DNA of 22,718 bases from Acidimicrobiia bacterium (GCA_020027305.1 JAHRAM010000088.1:1-22718); one strand, 5' to 3'; counted from the first letter of the stretch, positions 14,524 through 21,746 are shown. A program made the numbers and translations. Notes: a model not told the origin generated them from the letters alone.

Positions 14524-14864
14524 AACTTCAACCCTGCCTCTCTTGCACCATCAGCAAGTGCTGCCACTCGCCCATGAAATTTATAGCCTGCCCTGTCAAA
14601 CAGCACTGTCTCGATTTTTTGCTCTTTGGCTCGCTTGCCTATCAGCAGCCCGATTTCTTTTGCTGCTTCAATCGGTTTTGCGCCATTCATATTTTTTTCT
14701 TTAGAAGATGCTGCTACTAAGGTGTGTCCTTTGTCGTCATCAATTAGTTGCGCTTCAATATGAAAGTTTGAACGAAACACACACAAACGCGGCTTCTCAG
14801 CTGTTCCGACAATCTTCTTTCTTATTCTAAAATGCCGTCTAACTCTAGCTTTATTTCTACTCAT
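14520..14864 (-). CDS. rplR: 50S ribosomal protein L18
   Basis: L18 binds 5S rRNA in the central protuberance. The 114-aa sequence is of normal length, with the basic start NKARVRRHFRIRKKI, then GTAEKPRLCVFRSNFHIEAQ, LIDDDKGHTLVAASS and the C-terminal FDRAGYKFHGRVAALADGAR. It follows rplF by 12 nt and overlaps rpsE by four bases. Confidence 0.96.
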   Translation of the reverse strand: MSRNKARVRRHFRIRKKIVGTAEKPRLCVFRSNFHIEAQLIDDDKGHTLVAASSKEKNMNGAKPIEAAKEIGLLIGKRAKEQKIETVLFDRAGYKFHGRVAALADGAREAGLKF

Positions 14865-14876
14865 TGCTCAACCTAC

Positions 14877-15431
14877 TTACTTAACTGCTTTTCTAATAAT
14901 GTGTTCGCCCTTATAACGAATTCCTTTTCCTTTGTATGGCTCAGGTTTTTTCAAGGCACGAATTCGAGCAGCTGTTTCGCCAACAGCTTGTTTGTCAATT
15001 CCAGACACTGTTATGCTCGTGGAATCTTCAACTTTAAATGACACACCCGCTGGTGCCTCTAGCTCAACTGGATGACTAAAGCCAAGTTGAAACACCAGCT
15101 TATTGTCGCCTTTGGCTTCGGCACGATAACCTACACCCACGATTTCAAGATCTTTACTATATCCTTCCACCACGCCTAGCACCATATTGTTTATGAGTGT
15201 GCGCGATAAGCCGTGCAACGAACGGGATTCCTTTTCATCATTAGAACGTTCCACAATTATCGTGTTGCCCTCTTCTCGCACAGTAATAGTTTCAGGAAGA
15301 TCAAGGTTGAGTTCTCCTTTTGGCCCCTTCACAGCAACATTGAATGCAATAGTATTAGAAGCTCCAATAGGCTGAATTTTTATTTCTACCTGTTCGGGAA
15401 TTTCAATCGGGGCTCTACCTATTCTTGACAT
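14877..15431 (-). CDS. rplF: 50S ribosomal protein L6
   Basis: L6 lies near the factor-binding base of the large subunit. The 184-aa protein begins MSRIGRAPIEIPEQV and has two L6 repeats, ending in the signature KKPEPYKGKGIRYKGEHI. The start is ATG 15431, two bases after the rpsH stop. A longer frame from ATG 15449 would add six residues lying inside the rpsH 3' end that do not match the family start, so it was not used. No strong Shine-Dalgarno; re-initiation after rpsH is likely. Confidence 0.96.
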   Translation of the reverse strand: MSRIGRAPIEIPEQVEIKIQPIGASNTIAFNVAVKGPKGELNLDLPETITVREEGNTIIVERSNDEKESRSLHGLSRTLINNMVLGVVEGYSKDLEIVGVGYRAEAKGDNKLVFQLGFSHPVELEAPAGVSFKVEDSTSITVSGIDKQAVGETAARIRALKKPEPYKGKGIRYKGEHIIRKAVK

Positions 15432-15433
15432 TG

Positions 15434-15832
15434 CTACCAAACCTGACATAATATTTCGCCACCAATTCGTTTGCGGATAGCCTCACGGTCGGTCATAAGA
15501 CCAGATGAAGTTGAAAGCACAGTAATACCAAGCCCGTTCAACGCACGAGGGATTTTGTCAGCCTTAGTGTAAACCCTAAGCCCTGGTTTGGAGACTGACT
15601 TTATGCCAGTAATAACCCGCTTTTTGTTGTCAGAGTATTTGAGCACAATGTTTAAGGTGTTGCTAGGATGGTCATTGCTTTCACGCACACTATAACCAGC
15701 TATATAGCCCTCCTTTTTCAGCACCTCTGCCAATGCCTCTTTGAGTTTTGAAGAGGGCATTTCAACCTGCCTCCTCAAAATAATATTCGCATTCCTAATG
15801 CGAGTTAACATATCTGCCAGTGGGTCTGTCAT
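15434..15832 (-). CDS. rpsH: 30S ribosomal protein S8
   Basis: S8 is a primary binder of the 16S central domain and, in E. coli, the translational repressor of the spc operon. The 132-aa protein has DPLADMLTRIRNANIILRRQ, the middle YKADKIPRALNGLGI-like segment (here YTKADKIPRALNGLGITVLS), and the C-terminal SSGLMTDREAIRKRIGGEIL. The ATG overlaps the upstream S14 stop (TAATG). Length is normal. Confidence 0.97.
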   Translation of the reverse strand: MTDPLADMLTRIRNANIILRRQVEMPSSKLKEALAEVLKKEGYIAGYSVRESNDHPSNTLNIVLKYSDNKKRVITGIKSVSKPGLRVYTKADKIPRALNGLGITVLSTSSGLMTDREAIRKRIGGEILCQVW

Positions 15833-16017
15833 TATCTGCTCGCTTTCGTTACGCCAGGAATTTCCCCAGCGCTTGCCATCTCTCTAAAACACAACCTACA
15901 AAGCATAAATTTCTTAAAAACTGCGCGCGGGCGACCGCAACGACTGCAGCGGGTATAGCCACGCACCTTGAACTTTGGAATTTCTTCCTGCTTATTGATT
16001 AGTGCTTTCTTTGCCAT
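15832..16017 (-). CDS. rpsZ: 30S ribosomal protein S14, zinc-binding type Z
   Basis: A 61-aa S14 with the four zinc-ligating cysteines at 24, 27, 40 and 43 (CSRCGRP and LCRLC). This is the short, zinc-containing form found in the spc cluster of actinobacteria and firmicutes rather than the long zinc-free form. It starts MAKKALINKQ, contains KFKVRGYTRC and ends GEIPGVTKASR. It lies 24 nt after rplE and overlaps rpsH by one base. Together with C+ L36 it implies zinc use in these ribosomes. Confidence 0.97.
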   Translation of the reverse strand: MAKKALINKQEEIPKFKVRGYTRCSRCGRPRAVFKKFMLCRLCFREMASAGEIPGVTKASR

Positions 16018-16041
16018 ATTGTATTGCCTCTCTTTTGTTTG

Positions 16042-16623
16042 TTAATTTCGCTCCCTGAGCGGAAACCCAAGTGCTCGAAGCAGGGCTTCGGACTCGTTGT
16101 CATTTTTCGTAGTTGTCACAATAGTGATATCCATTCCACGAACTCCATTTATTTTGTCATAATCAATCTCTGGGAAAATCAACTGCTCAGTAATGCCCAT
16201 TGTGTAGTTGCCATTGCCATCAAATGCTTTGAAGCTCAGCCCTCGAAAGTCACGCACACGAGGGATGGCAAGATTGGTTAGGCGATCAAAAAACTCCCAC
16301 ATCATATTGCCCCTAAGGGTTGTCTTTACGCCGATGGGGTTTCCTTCCCGCACCTTGAAGTTTGAAATTGAGGTTTTTGCTCGGGTAGGAACTGCCTTCT
16401 GGCCGCTGATTAAAGTAATATCTTCAAGCGCACCTTCTAATAAGTTTCCCTGAGTAACGGCTGCCCCCACACCAACATTGATAACAATCTTTTCAAATGT
16501 GGGAACCTGCATGATGTTTGGCAGCCCAAGACTTTCTTTTAGCGCTGGGCGAATCTCTTCAACGTAGAGTCGCTTCAAACGCGGAACTGAAGTGGTTTCG
16601 GTAGCTGTAGTGTCAGTGCTCAT
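16042..16623 (-). CDS. rplE: 50S ribosomal protein L5
   Basis: L5 binds 5S rRNA and contacts the P-site tRNA. The 193-aa sequence carries a short extra N-terminus (MSTDTTATETTSVPRLKR) before the family start region YVEEIRPALKESLGLPNIMQ. Then come PTFEKIVINVGVGAAV, GQKAVPTRAKTSISNFKVRE, PIGVKTTLRGNMMWEF and the C-terminal GMDITIVTTTKNDNE. Usual length is about 180-187. The ATG is 13 nt after rplX. Confidence 0.96.
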   Translation of the reverse strand: MSTDTTATETTSVPRLKRLYVEEIRPALKESLGLPNIMQVPTFEKIVINVGVGAAVTQGNLLEGALEDITLISGQKAVPTRAKTSISNFKVREGNPIGVKTTLRGNMMWEFFDRLTNLAIPRVRDFRGLSFKAFDGNGNYTMGITEQLIFPEIDYDKINGVRGMDITIVTTTKNDNESEALLRALGFPLRERN

Positions 16624-16636
16624 TTCAAATCTATCC

Positions 16637-17002
16637 TTACTTCAAATCTGATTTCGTGCGTTTGCATATTCTGATTTTTTGTCCGTTTGGGTCAAAGCGA
16701 TATCCAACCCTTGTTGGCTTTCCGTCATCTGGGCTAACCACAGCAACTCGTGAAATAGGAAGTGGCATGTCTTTGTCGATAATGCCGCCTGGGATTACAC
16801 CCTGCTGCGACCTATCTGATTGTCTCGGCTTTTGGTGCGACTTCACGATGTTTACACCATCAACTAAAAGCGTGCCTTTATCTGCAAATATTTTGGAAAC
16901 CACGCCTTCCTTTCCTCTGTCTTTGCCAGACAACACGATTACTTTGTCGCCCTTTTTAATGCGAATCTTAGGGAACTTCTTTTCTTTTTTCGTTTTTGCC
17001 AT
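16637..17002 (-). CDS. rplX: 50S ribosomal protein L24
   Basis: L24 nucleates large-subunit assembly and lies near the exit tunnel. The 121-aa sequence has the KOW motif in KKGDKVIVLSGKDRGKEGVV, then NIVKSHQKPRQSDRSQQGVI and the C-terminal KPTRVGYRFDPNGQKIRIC. A short Lys-rich start (MAKTKKEKKFPKIR) precedes the KOW domain. The ATG lies one base after the rplN stop. Length is slightly above the usual 103-110. Confidence 0.96.
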   Translation of the reverse strand: MAKTKKEKKFPKIRIKKGDKVIVLSGKDRGKEGVVSKIFADKGTLLVDGVNIVKSHQKPRQSDRSQQGVIPGGIIDKDMPLPISRVAVVSPDDGKPTRVGYRFDPNGQKIRICKRTKSDLK

Positions 17003-17003
17003 T

Positions 17004-17372
17004 CTACAAAACCTCTGGTGCTAGTGAAACAATCCTCATAAACCTTTTTTCACGAAGCTCTCTTCCAACTGGGCCAAAAATGCGAGTACCTCTTGGCTGG
17101 TTAGCTTCATTCAAAAGCACGGCAGCATTTTCATCAAAGCGAACATAGCTACCATCTGTTCTGCGATTTTCTTTTTTGGTGCGAACCACGACACATCGCA
17201 CAACTTCACCTTTGTTAACGCCGCTGTTTGGCATGGCGTCTTTTACTGTTGCCACAAACACATCACCGATGCCAGCATATCTACGGCCTGTTCCTCCCAA
17301 GACACGGATGCACAAAACTTCTCTAGCGCCAGAATTGTCTGCCACTCTTAAACGGGATTCTTGCTGAATCAT
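17004..17372 (-). CDS. rplN: 50S ribosomal protein L14
   Basis: L14 is a conserved 23S rRNA protein at the subunit interface and the first gene of the classical spc operon. The 122-aa protein is standard: MIQQESRLRVADNSGAREVL, RRYAGIGDVFVATVKDAMP, GEVVRCVVVRTKKENRR and IFGPVGRELREKRFMRIVSL. Its ATG overlaps the rpsQ TGA by four bases (ATGA), so the S10-type and spc-type clusters are joined here without a promoter or terminator between them. Confidence 0.98.
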   Translation of the reverse strand: MIQQESRLRVADNSGAREVLCIRVLGGTGRRYAGIGDVFVATVKDAMPNSGVNKGEVVRCVVVRTKKENRRTDGSYVRFDENAAVLLNEANQPRGTRIFGPVGRELREKRFMRIVSLAPEVL

Positions 17373-17773
17373 CTAGCTGTCTCCACTACTTCTAGCAATC
17401 TCCAACGTTTCTTCTTTGAAAGCGGGCGGCACTCAATCATTCTTACTTGGTCACCGTTCTTTAGGGTATTTTCTTCATCATGAATATGGAACTTTTTGGT
17501 ACGTTTAATAATCTTTCCATACTTTCTATGAGTCACCCTTGATGTAACTGCCACCACTGCTGTTTTATCCATAGCAGCTGACACCACCGTTCCAGCTCTG
17601 ATTTTTCTAATCTTGCCTTTTTCATCTTTAGCAGTTTCTTCAGCTGCTGGAATTGATGTAGATACGTCTTCAGCGCTAGAAAGATTATCTGTTGCTTCAC
17701 TTGTTGAAGCTGGAGCATTTTCCATCTCTGGAGTTTCAGAGATATTTTCAGCGGTTGGTTCTTCGGTAGTCAT
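17369..17773 (-). CDS. rpsQ: 30S ribosomal protein S17 with an acidic N-terminal extension
   Basis: S17 is a primary 16S-binding OB-fold protein, usually about 80-95 aa; here 134. The canonical part is about 51-134: KIRKIRAGTVVSAAMDKTAV, VAVTSRVTHRKYGKIIKRTK, KFHIHDEENTLKNGDQVRMI and RPLSKKKRWRLLEV. Residues 1-50 are Glu/Thr/Ser/Ala/Pro-rich and acidic. The start ATG 17773 immediately follows the rpmC TAA (TAAATG), and the only in-frame ATG between it and the core is codon 17, still inside the extension, so the extension is probably real. Confidence 0.93.
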   Translation of the reverse strand: MTTEEPTAENISETPEMENAPASTSEATDNLSSAEDVSTSIPAAEETAKDEKGKIRKIRAGTVVSAAMDKTAVVAVTSRVTHRKYGKIIKRTKKFHIHDEENTLKNGDQVRMIECRPLSKKKRWRLLEVVETAR

Positions 17774-18403
17774 TTATTTCTTCTCTTTTTTGGCTTTAGC
17801 TTTCTTTTCTTTTTTCTTTTTTGTTTCCTTTACCTCTTCTATTTCAGCAGTGGTTTCAGGTTCTTCAATATCTTCTTGTATTTCTTGTGTCGCCTTCTCA
17901 TCTAGTTCAGCTTGGATGTCTTTTTCAGGTTCAGGTTCCGCGTTTTCTATTTCTTCTGCTTTCTTTTTCTTTGTGGTCTTTTTGGTTGTTGCTTTTTTGG
18001 CTTTAGGTTTCTTAGCTTTCTTTTCTTTAACCTCTTCAGTATCTTCAATGTCGTCTGTCACTGGAGTATCTGTCGCTAAAGGAATAACTCCATCTTCTGC
18101 TTCTACTGCTGGGGTGGCACTCTCATCTTGTTTCACCAATTGTTGTTTGAGATTGGCTTCCCGAGTCGGCATGGAGCTCAAAACTTCTGCTGCATTTATT
18201 TCACCCTTTATTTCACGACGACGAATTTCTGTCATTAGTCGCGCCACTGCCCGCTTAGTATTTCTAATGGTTGAAGCTGAGCTAGCAGGATTATCACCTG
18301 AAGTTAAACGTCTCATCCTAAGAGTGAAAATATTATCCTTTGCCTCATCTAGTTGGTTGAACAACTCGGTGTCAGATAGCTTAGTTAAGTTAGTCTTTGG
18401 CAT
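17774..18403 (-). CDS. rpmC: 50S ribosomal protein L29 with a long charged C-terminal tail
   Basis: L29 is a two-helix protein at the exit of the polypeptide tunnel, normally 60-80 aa. Residues 1-68 are canonical (LSDTELFNQLDEAKDNIFTL, RMRRLTSGDNPASSASTIRN, and KRAVARLMTEIRRREIKG). The remaining 140 residues are low complexity: a mixed linker to about 125, a Lys-rich block (126-148), a Glu-rich block (149-191) and a terminal Lys block (192-209). The gene is in its normal place between rplP and rpsQ and is abutted by the rpsQ start, so the frame is kept through the whole tail. Being at the tunnel exit, the tail could contact nascent-chain factors; this is speculation. Confidence 0.92.
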   Translation of the reverse strand: MPKTNLTKLSDTELFNQLDEAKDNIFTLRMRRLTSGDNPASSASTIRNTKRAVARLMTEIRRREIKGEINAAEVLSSMPTREANLKQQLVKQDESATPAVEAEDGVIPLATDTPVTDDIEDTEEVKEKKAKKPKAKKATTKKTTKKKKAEEIENAEPEPEKDIQAELDEKATQEIQEDIEEPETTAEIEEVKETKKKKEKKAKAKKEKK

Positions 18404-18405
18404 TC

Positions 18406-18822
18406 TTACAAACCTGTATGCCTTTCAATAAATGTTGCCTTGATGGGTAGCTTTTGAATTGCCCGCTCAATGGCATCTTTTGCAATCTGGCGGTCATGAT
18501 AAGTGAGCTCAAACAAGATTCTGCCTGGACGAACTACTGCAACCCAATATTCAGGGTTTCCCTTGCCTGAACCCATCCGAGTTTCAGCAGGCTTTTGGGT
18601 CACTGGCTTATCTGGGAAAACATTTATCCAGAGCTTTCCACCTCTTTTCACATGGCGAGTTATTGCCACACGGGCAGCTTCAATCTGGCGAGCAGTTATC
18701 CAACCAGGCGCAAGAGCCTGTAAACCAAAGTCGCCAAAATGAAGGGTGGCGCCACCCTTAGTGTTTCCCTTCATCCTGCCCCTATGTTGCTTACGGAACT
18801 TGGTTTTCTTTGGCATCAACAT
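18406..18822 (-). CDS. rplP: 50S ribosomal protein L16
   Basis: L16 organises the A-site tRNA elbow region of the large subunit. The 138-aa protein is of normal length with MLMPKKTKFRKQHRGRMKG, GDFGLQALAPGWITARQIEA, AARVAITRHVKRGGKLWI and the hallmark ETRMGSGKGNPEYWVAVV. The ATG at 18822 gives the common M-L-M-P start; codon 3 is an alternative ATG. It lies 15 nt after rpsC and 2 nt before rpmC. Confidence 0.97.
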   Translation of the reverse strand: MLMPKKTKFRKQHRGRMKGNTKGGATLHFGDFGLQALAPGWITARQIEAARVAITRHVKRGGKLWINVFPDKPVTQKPAETRMGSGKGNPEYWVAVVRPGRILFELTYHDRQIAKDAIERAIQKLPIKATFIERHTGL

Positions 18823-18837
18823 AACTAAAGTTCTCCC

Positions 18838-19737
18838 CTAATTATTTTCCTCGTTTGTACGGAAGTGAGGCGTCTCGTGTTGCTCTTTTGCAATCCGTTC
18901 AATTTCTTCTTCTTGTTCTAAAAGTTTTTCAAATGCCTCATCAGTTTGCCCAACAATGGATTCAACTGGGTCGACTTCTTCTTCACCCTTGCCTGCCATC
19001 TCACGGCCCGAACTAGAGATAACGGTTCCCATAGAAGAGGTATCTGTGGACTCAGCGCTCTTTTCAACTTCCTTTTTGCTTTCCGTCTCATGGAGCTTTG
19101 ACTTATATGGAAGCTCATCACCTTTGTAAATCCAAACTTTCACGCCAATTCGCCCATAGGTAGTGTGGGCTTCACGGAACCCATAATCAATGTTGGCACG
19201 AAGAGTATGTAGCGGAACCCTGCCTTCACGATACCATTCTGTTCTTGCCATTTCAGAGCCACCCAACCTTCCAGAGCATTGAACTCTAATGCCTTTAGCA
19301 CCAGCTTTTTGTGCATTTCTAATGGCTCGCTTCATAGCACGGCGGAATGCTACCCTAGCAACCAGTTGGTCAGCAATGCCTTGTGCGATGAGGGCAGCAT
19401 CAAATTCTGGCTCACGGATTTCTTCAATGTTGAGCTGAACTTGGGGATTATCGGTTATCTTCACCAACCCTGCTCTCAGACGATCTGCCTCTGCTCCCTT
19501 TTTGCCGATAACTACTCCTGGACGCGCTGAGAAAATATAGACGCTTATCTTGTCGTGGGTTCGCTCAACCTCAACTCGACTAATAGCAGCATGGGGCAGT
19601 TCACGCATAATGTATTCACGTATTTTCCAATCCTCTGTTAGGAACTTGCGGTAATCATCGCGTGTTGCAAACCAGCGAGATTTCCAGTCGGTGACTACAC
19701 CGATTCGAAACGAGTATGGATTTACTTTTTGTCCCAT
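18838..19737 (-). CDS. rpsC: 30S ribosomal protein S3 with a charged C-terminal extension
   Basis: S3 lines the mRNA entry channel with S4 and S5 and takes part in mRNA unwinding. The N-terminal domain begins MGQKVNPYSFRIGVV. The KH domain has the GxxG loop VVIGKKGAEA at about 75-84. The C-terminal domain shows QCSGRLGGSEMARTEWYREG and AHTTYGRIGVKVWIYKGD. The canonical body ends near residue 212, and about 87 more residues are Glu/Ser/Lys-rich and acidic. Extended S3 is known in actinobacteria, so this tail alone is less surprising than those on L22 or L29. The start ATG is 18 nt after rplV with no Shine-Dalgarno. Confidence 0.95.
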   Translation of the reverse strand: MGQKVNPYSFRIGVVTDWKSRWFATRDDYRKFLTEDWKIREYIMRELPHAAISRVEVERTHDKISVYIFSARPGVVIGKKGAEADRLRAGLVKITDNPQVQLNIEEIREPEFDAALIAQGIADQLVARVAFRRAMKRAIRNAQKAGAKGIRVQCSGRLGGSEMARTEWYREGRVPLHTLRANIDYGFREAHTTYGRIGVKVWIYKGDELPYKSKLHETESKKEVEKSAESTDTSSMGTVISSSGREMAGKGEEEVDPVESIVGQTDEAFEKLLEQEEEIERIAKEQHETPHFRTNEENN

Positions 19738-19755
19738 TTATTTAATCTATTTGAA

Positions 19756-20550
19756 TTATTTGTCTTTTGTTTCTGGTTCGTCTTTTTGATTTTTTGCGGC
19801 TTCTTCTTTTGCTTCAGTTTTTGCGGCTTCTTCTACGGCCTCTTCTTCTGCGGCTTCTTTTATGTCATCGGTTTCTGCGGCTTCTTTTACGTCAGCGGTT
19901 TCTTCTTTTGTATTTGTGTCTTCGTCTACTGTATTTTCTTCCACTGCGTCTTCTGTGCCATCACTATCACTTGTTTCAGTTTGAGATTTTTGGCTAGTAT
20001 CTGTTTCTTGGCTGTCTGTTTCTTCTACTTCTTGGCTGTCTATTTCTTCTATTGCTTGGCTATCTGTTTCTTGACTTGCTGCTGCACGTTGTCCCTCTAC
20101 TCTTTTGCGACGCGCAACCGCATCTGCTGACTGACGGCTTTGCCCTTGCTCACGTAATTTATCAAGCTCTTCTGGGGTGTAGCGACTTACGATAATTGTA
20201 ATGGTAGAAGTACGTTTATTGATACGGGTTGCTCTTCCCCTAGCCCTAGCACGCCACCTGCGAAGAGTTGGCCCTTCATCTGCAAAACACTCTGAGATAA
20301 ATAGCTCTTCAGCTTCAATGCCATTGTTTTCAGCATTTTTAACAGCGGAGTTCAAACAATGGGTGATATTGTCAGCAGCCTTTCGCTCGGTTAGTTTCAA
20401 AATGTCGATAGCTTTCTCATAAGACTTTCCACGAATCAAGTTCAACACTGGCCTAACCTTTGATGCCGAAATGCGCACATACGCCTCTTTGGCTCTCGCG
20501 CCTGGCCTTTCGGGCGCTATATTTCTTTTTTGTGCTGTTTTGGTTGCCAT
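19756..20550 (-). CDS. rplV: 50S ribosomal protein L22 with a long acidic C-terminal tail
   Basis: L22 lines the peptide exit tunnel with its beta-hairpin; usual length is 110-130 aa, here 264. The canonical part is about 13-124: RISASKVRPVLNLIRGKSYE, LKLTERKAADNITHCLNSAV, ELFISECFADEGPTLRRWRA and TSTITIIVSR. A basic stretch (131-156) leads into about 105 residues rich in Glu, Ala, Thr, Asp and Ser, including a tandem DSQE-type repeat at about 159-184. The ATG directly follows the rpsS TAA (TAAATG). The tail would start on the outer surface of the large subunit near the tunnel exit. Function of the tail is unknown. Confidence 0.93.
   Translation of the reverse strand: MATKTAQKRNIAPERPGARAKEAYVRISASKVRPVLNLIRGKSYEKAIDILKLTERKAADNITHCLNSAVKNAENNGIEAEELFISECFADEGPTLRRWRARARGRATRINKRTSTITIIVSRYTPEELDKLREQGQSRQSADAVARRKRVEGQRAAASQETDSQAIEEIDSQEVEETDSQETDTSQKSQTETSDSDGTEDAVEENTVDEDTNTKEETADVKEAAETDDIKEAAEEEAVEEAAKTEAKEEAAKNQKDEPETKDK
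19990..20079. repeat. 24-bp imperfect tandem repeat in the rplV tail
   Basis: Units at 20008-20031, 20032-20055 and 20056-20079 all begin TTGGCTGTCT or TTGGCTATCT followed by RTTTCTT. A shorter unit at 19990-20007 (TTGGCTAGTATCTGTTTC) precedes them. They encode the repeated acidic motif around DSQ(E/A) in the L22 tail. Copies differ by several bases, so the array is older than the rpmD duplication. Confidence 0.8.
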
Positions 20551-20826
20551 TTAGCGAACTGCCCTTTCTTGCCCAGCGTGAAAACGAAATGTACGTGTAG
20601 GGGCAAACTCACCCAGCTTGTGCCCTACCATCGTTTCGGTAATATAAACAGGAATATGCTTTCTGCCATCATGAACAGATATTGTATGCCCAACCATTTC
20701 AGGAATGATAGTAGAGCGCCTTGACCAAGTTTTAATAACTTCTTTTTCGCCACGATCATTTAAGACATCCACCTTCTTTAGCAAGTGGGAATCTACAAAC
20801 GGGCCTTTTTTCAAACTTCTTGGCAT
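20551..20826 (-). CDS. rpsS: 30S ribosomal protein S19
   Basis: S19 is in the small-subunit head, near S13 and the A-site finger. The 91-aa protein is standard: MPRSLKKGPFVDSHLLKKV, TWSRRSTIIPEMVGHTISVH and GRKHIPVYITETMVGHKLGE, ending EFAPTRTFRFHAGQ. It has no extension. The ATG follows a 77-nt A-rich spacer without Shine-Dalgarno, and the stop abuts the rplV start. Confidence 0.98.
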   Translation of the reverse strand: MPRSLKKGPFVDSHLLKKVDVLNDRGEKEVIKTWSRRSTIIPEMVGHTISVHDGRKHIPVYITETMVGHKLGEFAPTRTFRFHAGQERAVR

Positions 20827-20903
20827 ATCTTTTTGTTTTCTTTCGTTATCTTATTTCGCTCTATAAATTTTTCGTTTATCTATTTTTGCTTAATTCCTCA
20901 GGG
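20827..20903 (-). other. A-rich rplB-rpsS spacer
   Basis: A 77-nt spacer, longer than most in the train, rich in A on the coding strand with recurring GATAA and CGAAA motifs. No Shine-Dalgarno, hairpin or convincing promoter was seen. It resembles the spacers before rpoA, rpmJ and the CoA-transferase. Confidence 0.5.
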
Positions 20904-21740
20904 CTACCTTCTAGTTCCACGTTTGCGACGTCTTCTAATAATCATGTCAGATGACCGTTTCTTTGGGTTTCTCGTGATTGACTCTGGCTTGCCCCAAGGC
21001 GACACTGGGTGACGCCCGCCTGAGCTTTTGCCTTCTCCTCCACCAAGCGGATGGTCAACTGGATTCATAGCCACACCTCTGGTTTGTGGGCGAACACCCT
21101 TCCAGCGATTTCTCCCAGCCTTGCCAATCTTTACAAGCTCATGTTCAGAGTTTCCAACCACACCTACTGTGGCACGACAATCTAAATGAATTTTCCGCAT
21201 CTCAGTGCTTGGCAGGCGAAGCGTTGCATAATCACCTTCTTTAGCGGTCAGCTGGGCACGACCCCCAGCACTTCGAATCATTGCTCCACCAGCTCCTGGC
21301 TTCAACTCGACATTGTGAATTAAAGTTCCTGTTGGAATATAGCGGAGTTCAAGTGCATTGCCTGGGCGGATATCTGCCCCTCGCCCACACTCCAGCTTGT
21401 CTCCCACAGAAAGACCTTCAGGGGCAAGAATATATCTCTTTTCGCCATCTACAAAATGAAGCAGGGCAATTCGGCAAGTTCGATTGGGGTCATACTCAAT
21501 GGAAGCCACCTTTGCTGGAACTCCATCTTTGTCACGACAGAAATCTATTTCGCGGTAGCGCCTTTTGTGACCGCCCCCACGATGACGGGCTGTTTTTCGT
21601 CCTTGATTGTTTCGCCCACCTGTTCTCAACTTTGATGACGTAAGTTTTTTGTGTGGCGAGGTAGCGGTTAGTTCAGAAAAGTCTTGAACGGTTTGGAACC
21701 GCTGACCAGCACTAGTTGGATTTCGTCTTCTTATTCCCAT
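20904..21740 (-). CDS. rplB: 50S ribosomal protein L2
   Basis: L2 is a primary 23S rRNA protein needed for subunit association and peptidyl transferase activity. The 278-aa sequence is of standard length: MGIRRRNPTSAGQRFQTVQD, GRNNQGRKTARHRGGGHKRR, KVASIEYDPNRTCRIALLHF and RSAGGRAQLTAKEGDYATLR. The essential C-terminal motif GVAMNPVDHPLGGGEG carries the conserved histidine. It starts 6 nt after rplW. Confidence 0.98.
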   Translation of the reverse strand: MGIRRRNPTSAGQRFQTVQDFSELTATSPHKKLTSSKLRTGGRNNQGRKTARHRGGGHKRRYREIDFCRDKDGVPAKVASIEYDPNRTCRIALLHFVDGEKRYILAPEGLSVGDKLECGRGADIRPGNALELRYIPTGTLIHNVELKPGAGGAMIRSAGGRAQLTAKEGDYATLRLPSTEMRKIHLDCRATVGVVGNSEHELVKIGKAGRNRWKGVRPQTRGVAMNPVDHPLGGGEGKSSGGRHPVSPWGKPESITRNPKKRSSDMIIRRRRKRGTRR

Positions 21741-21746
21741 TTGTTT

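Noticed and set aside
15432..15449. Longer L6 from ATG 15449
   Set aside because: It would overlap the rpsH 3' end and add MSGLVA before the conserved MSRIGRAPI start.
17613..18431. Plus-strand open frame of 272 codons rich in Ser, Phe, Val and Ala
   Set aside because: It is antisense to the S17 extension and the L29 tail; Lys/Glu-rich coding on the minus strand gives long stop-poor Phe/Ser/Leu frames on the opposite strand.
19990..20079. Regularly spaced repeats reminiscent of a CRISPR array
   Set aside because: The 24-bp units are directly adjacent with no spacers, are imperfect, and lie in frame inside the L22 coding sequence.
19729..20130. Plus-strand Phe/Cys-rich frame that looks like a membrane protein
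   Set aside because: Antisense shadow of the acidic L22 tail; the apparent hydrophobicity comes from Glu/Lys codons read backwards.
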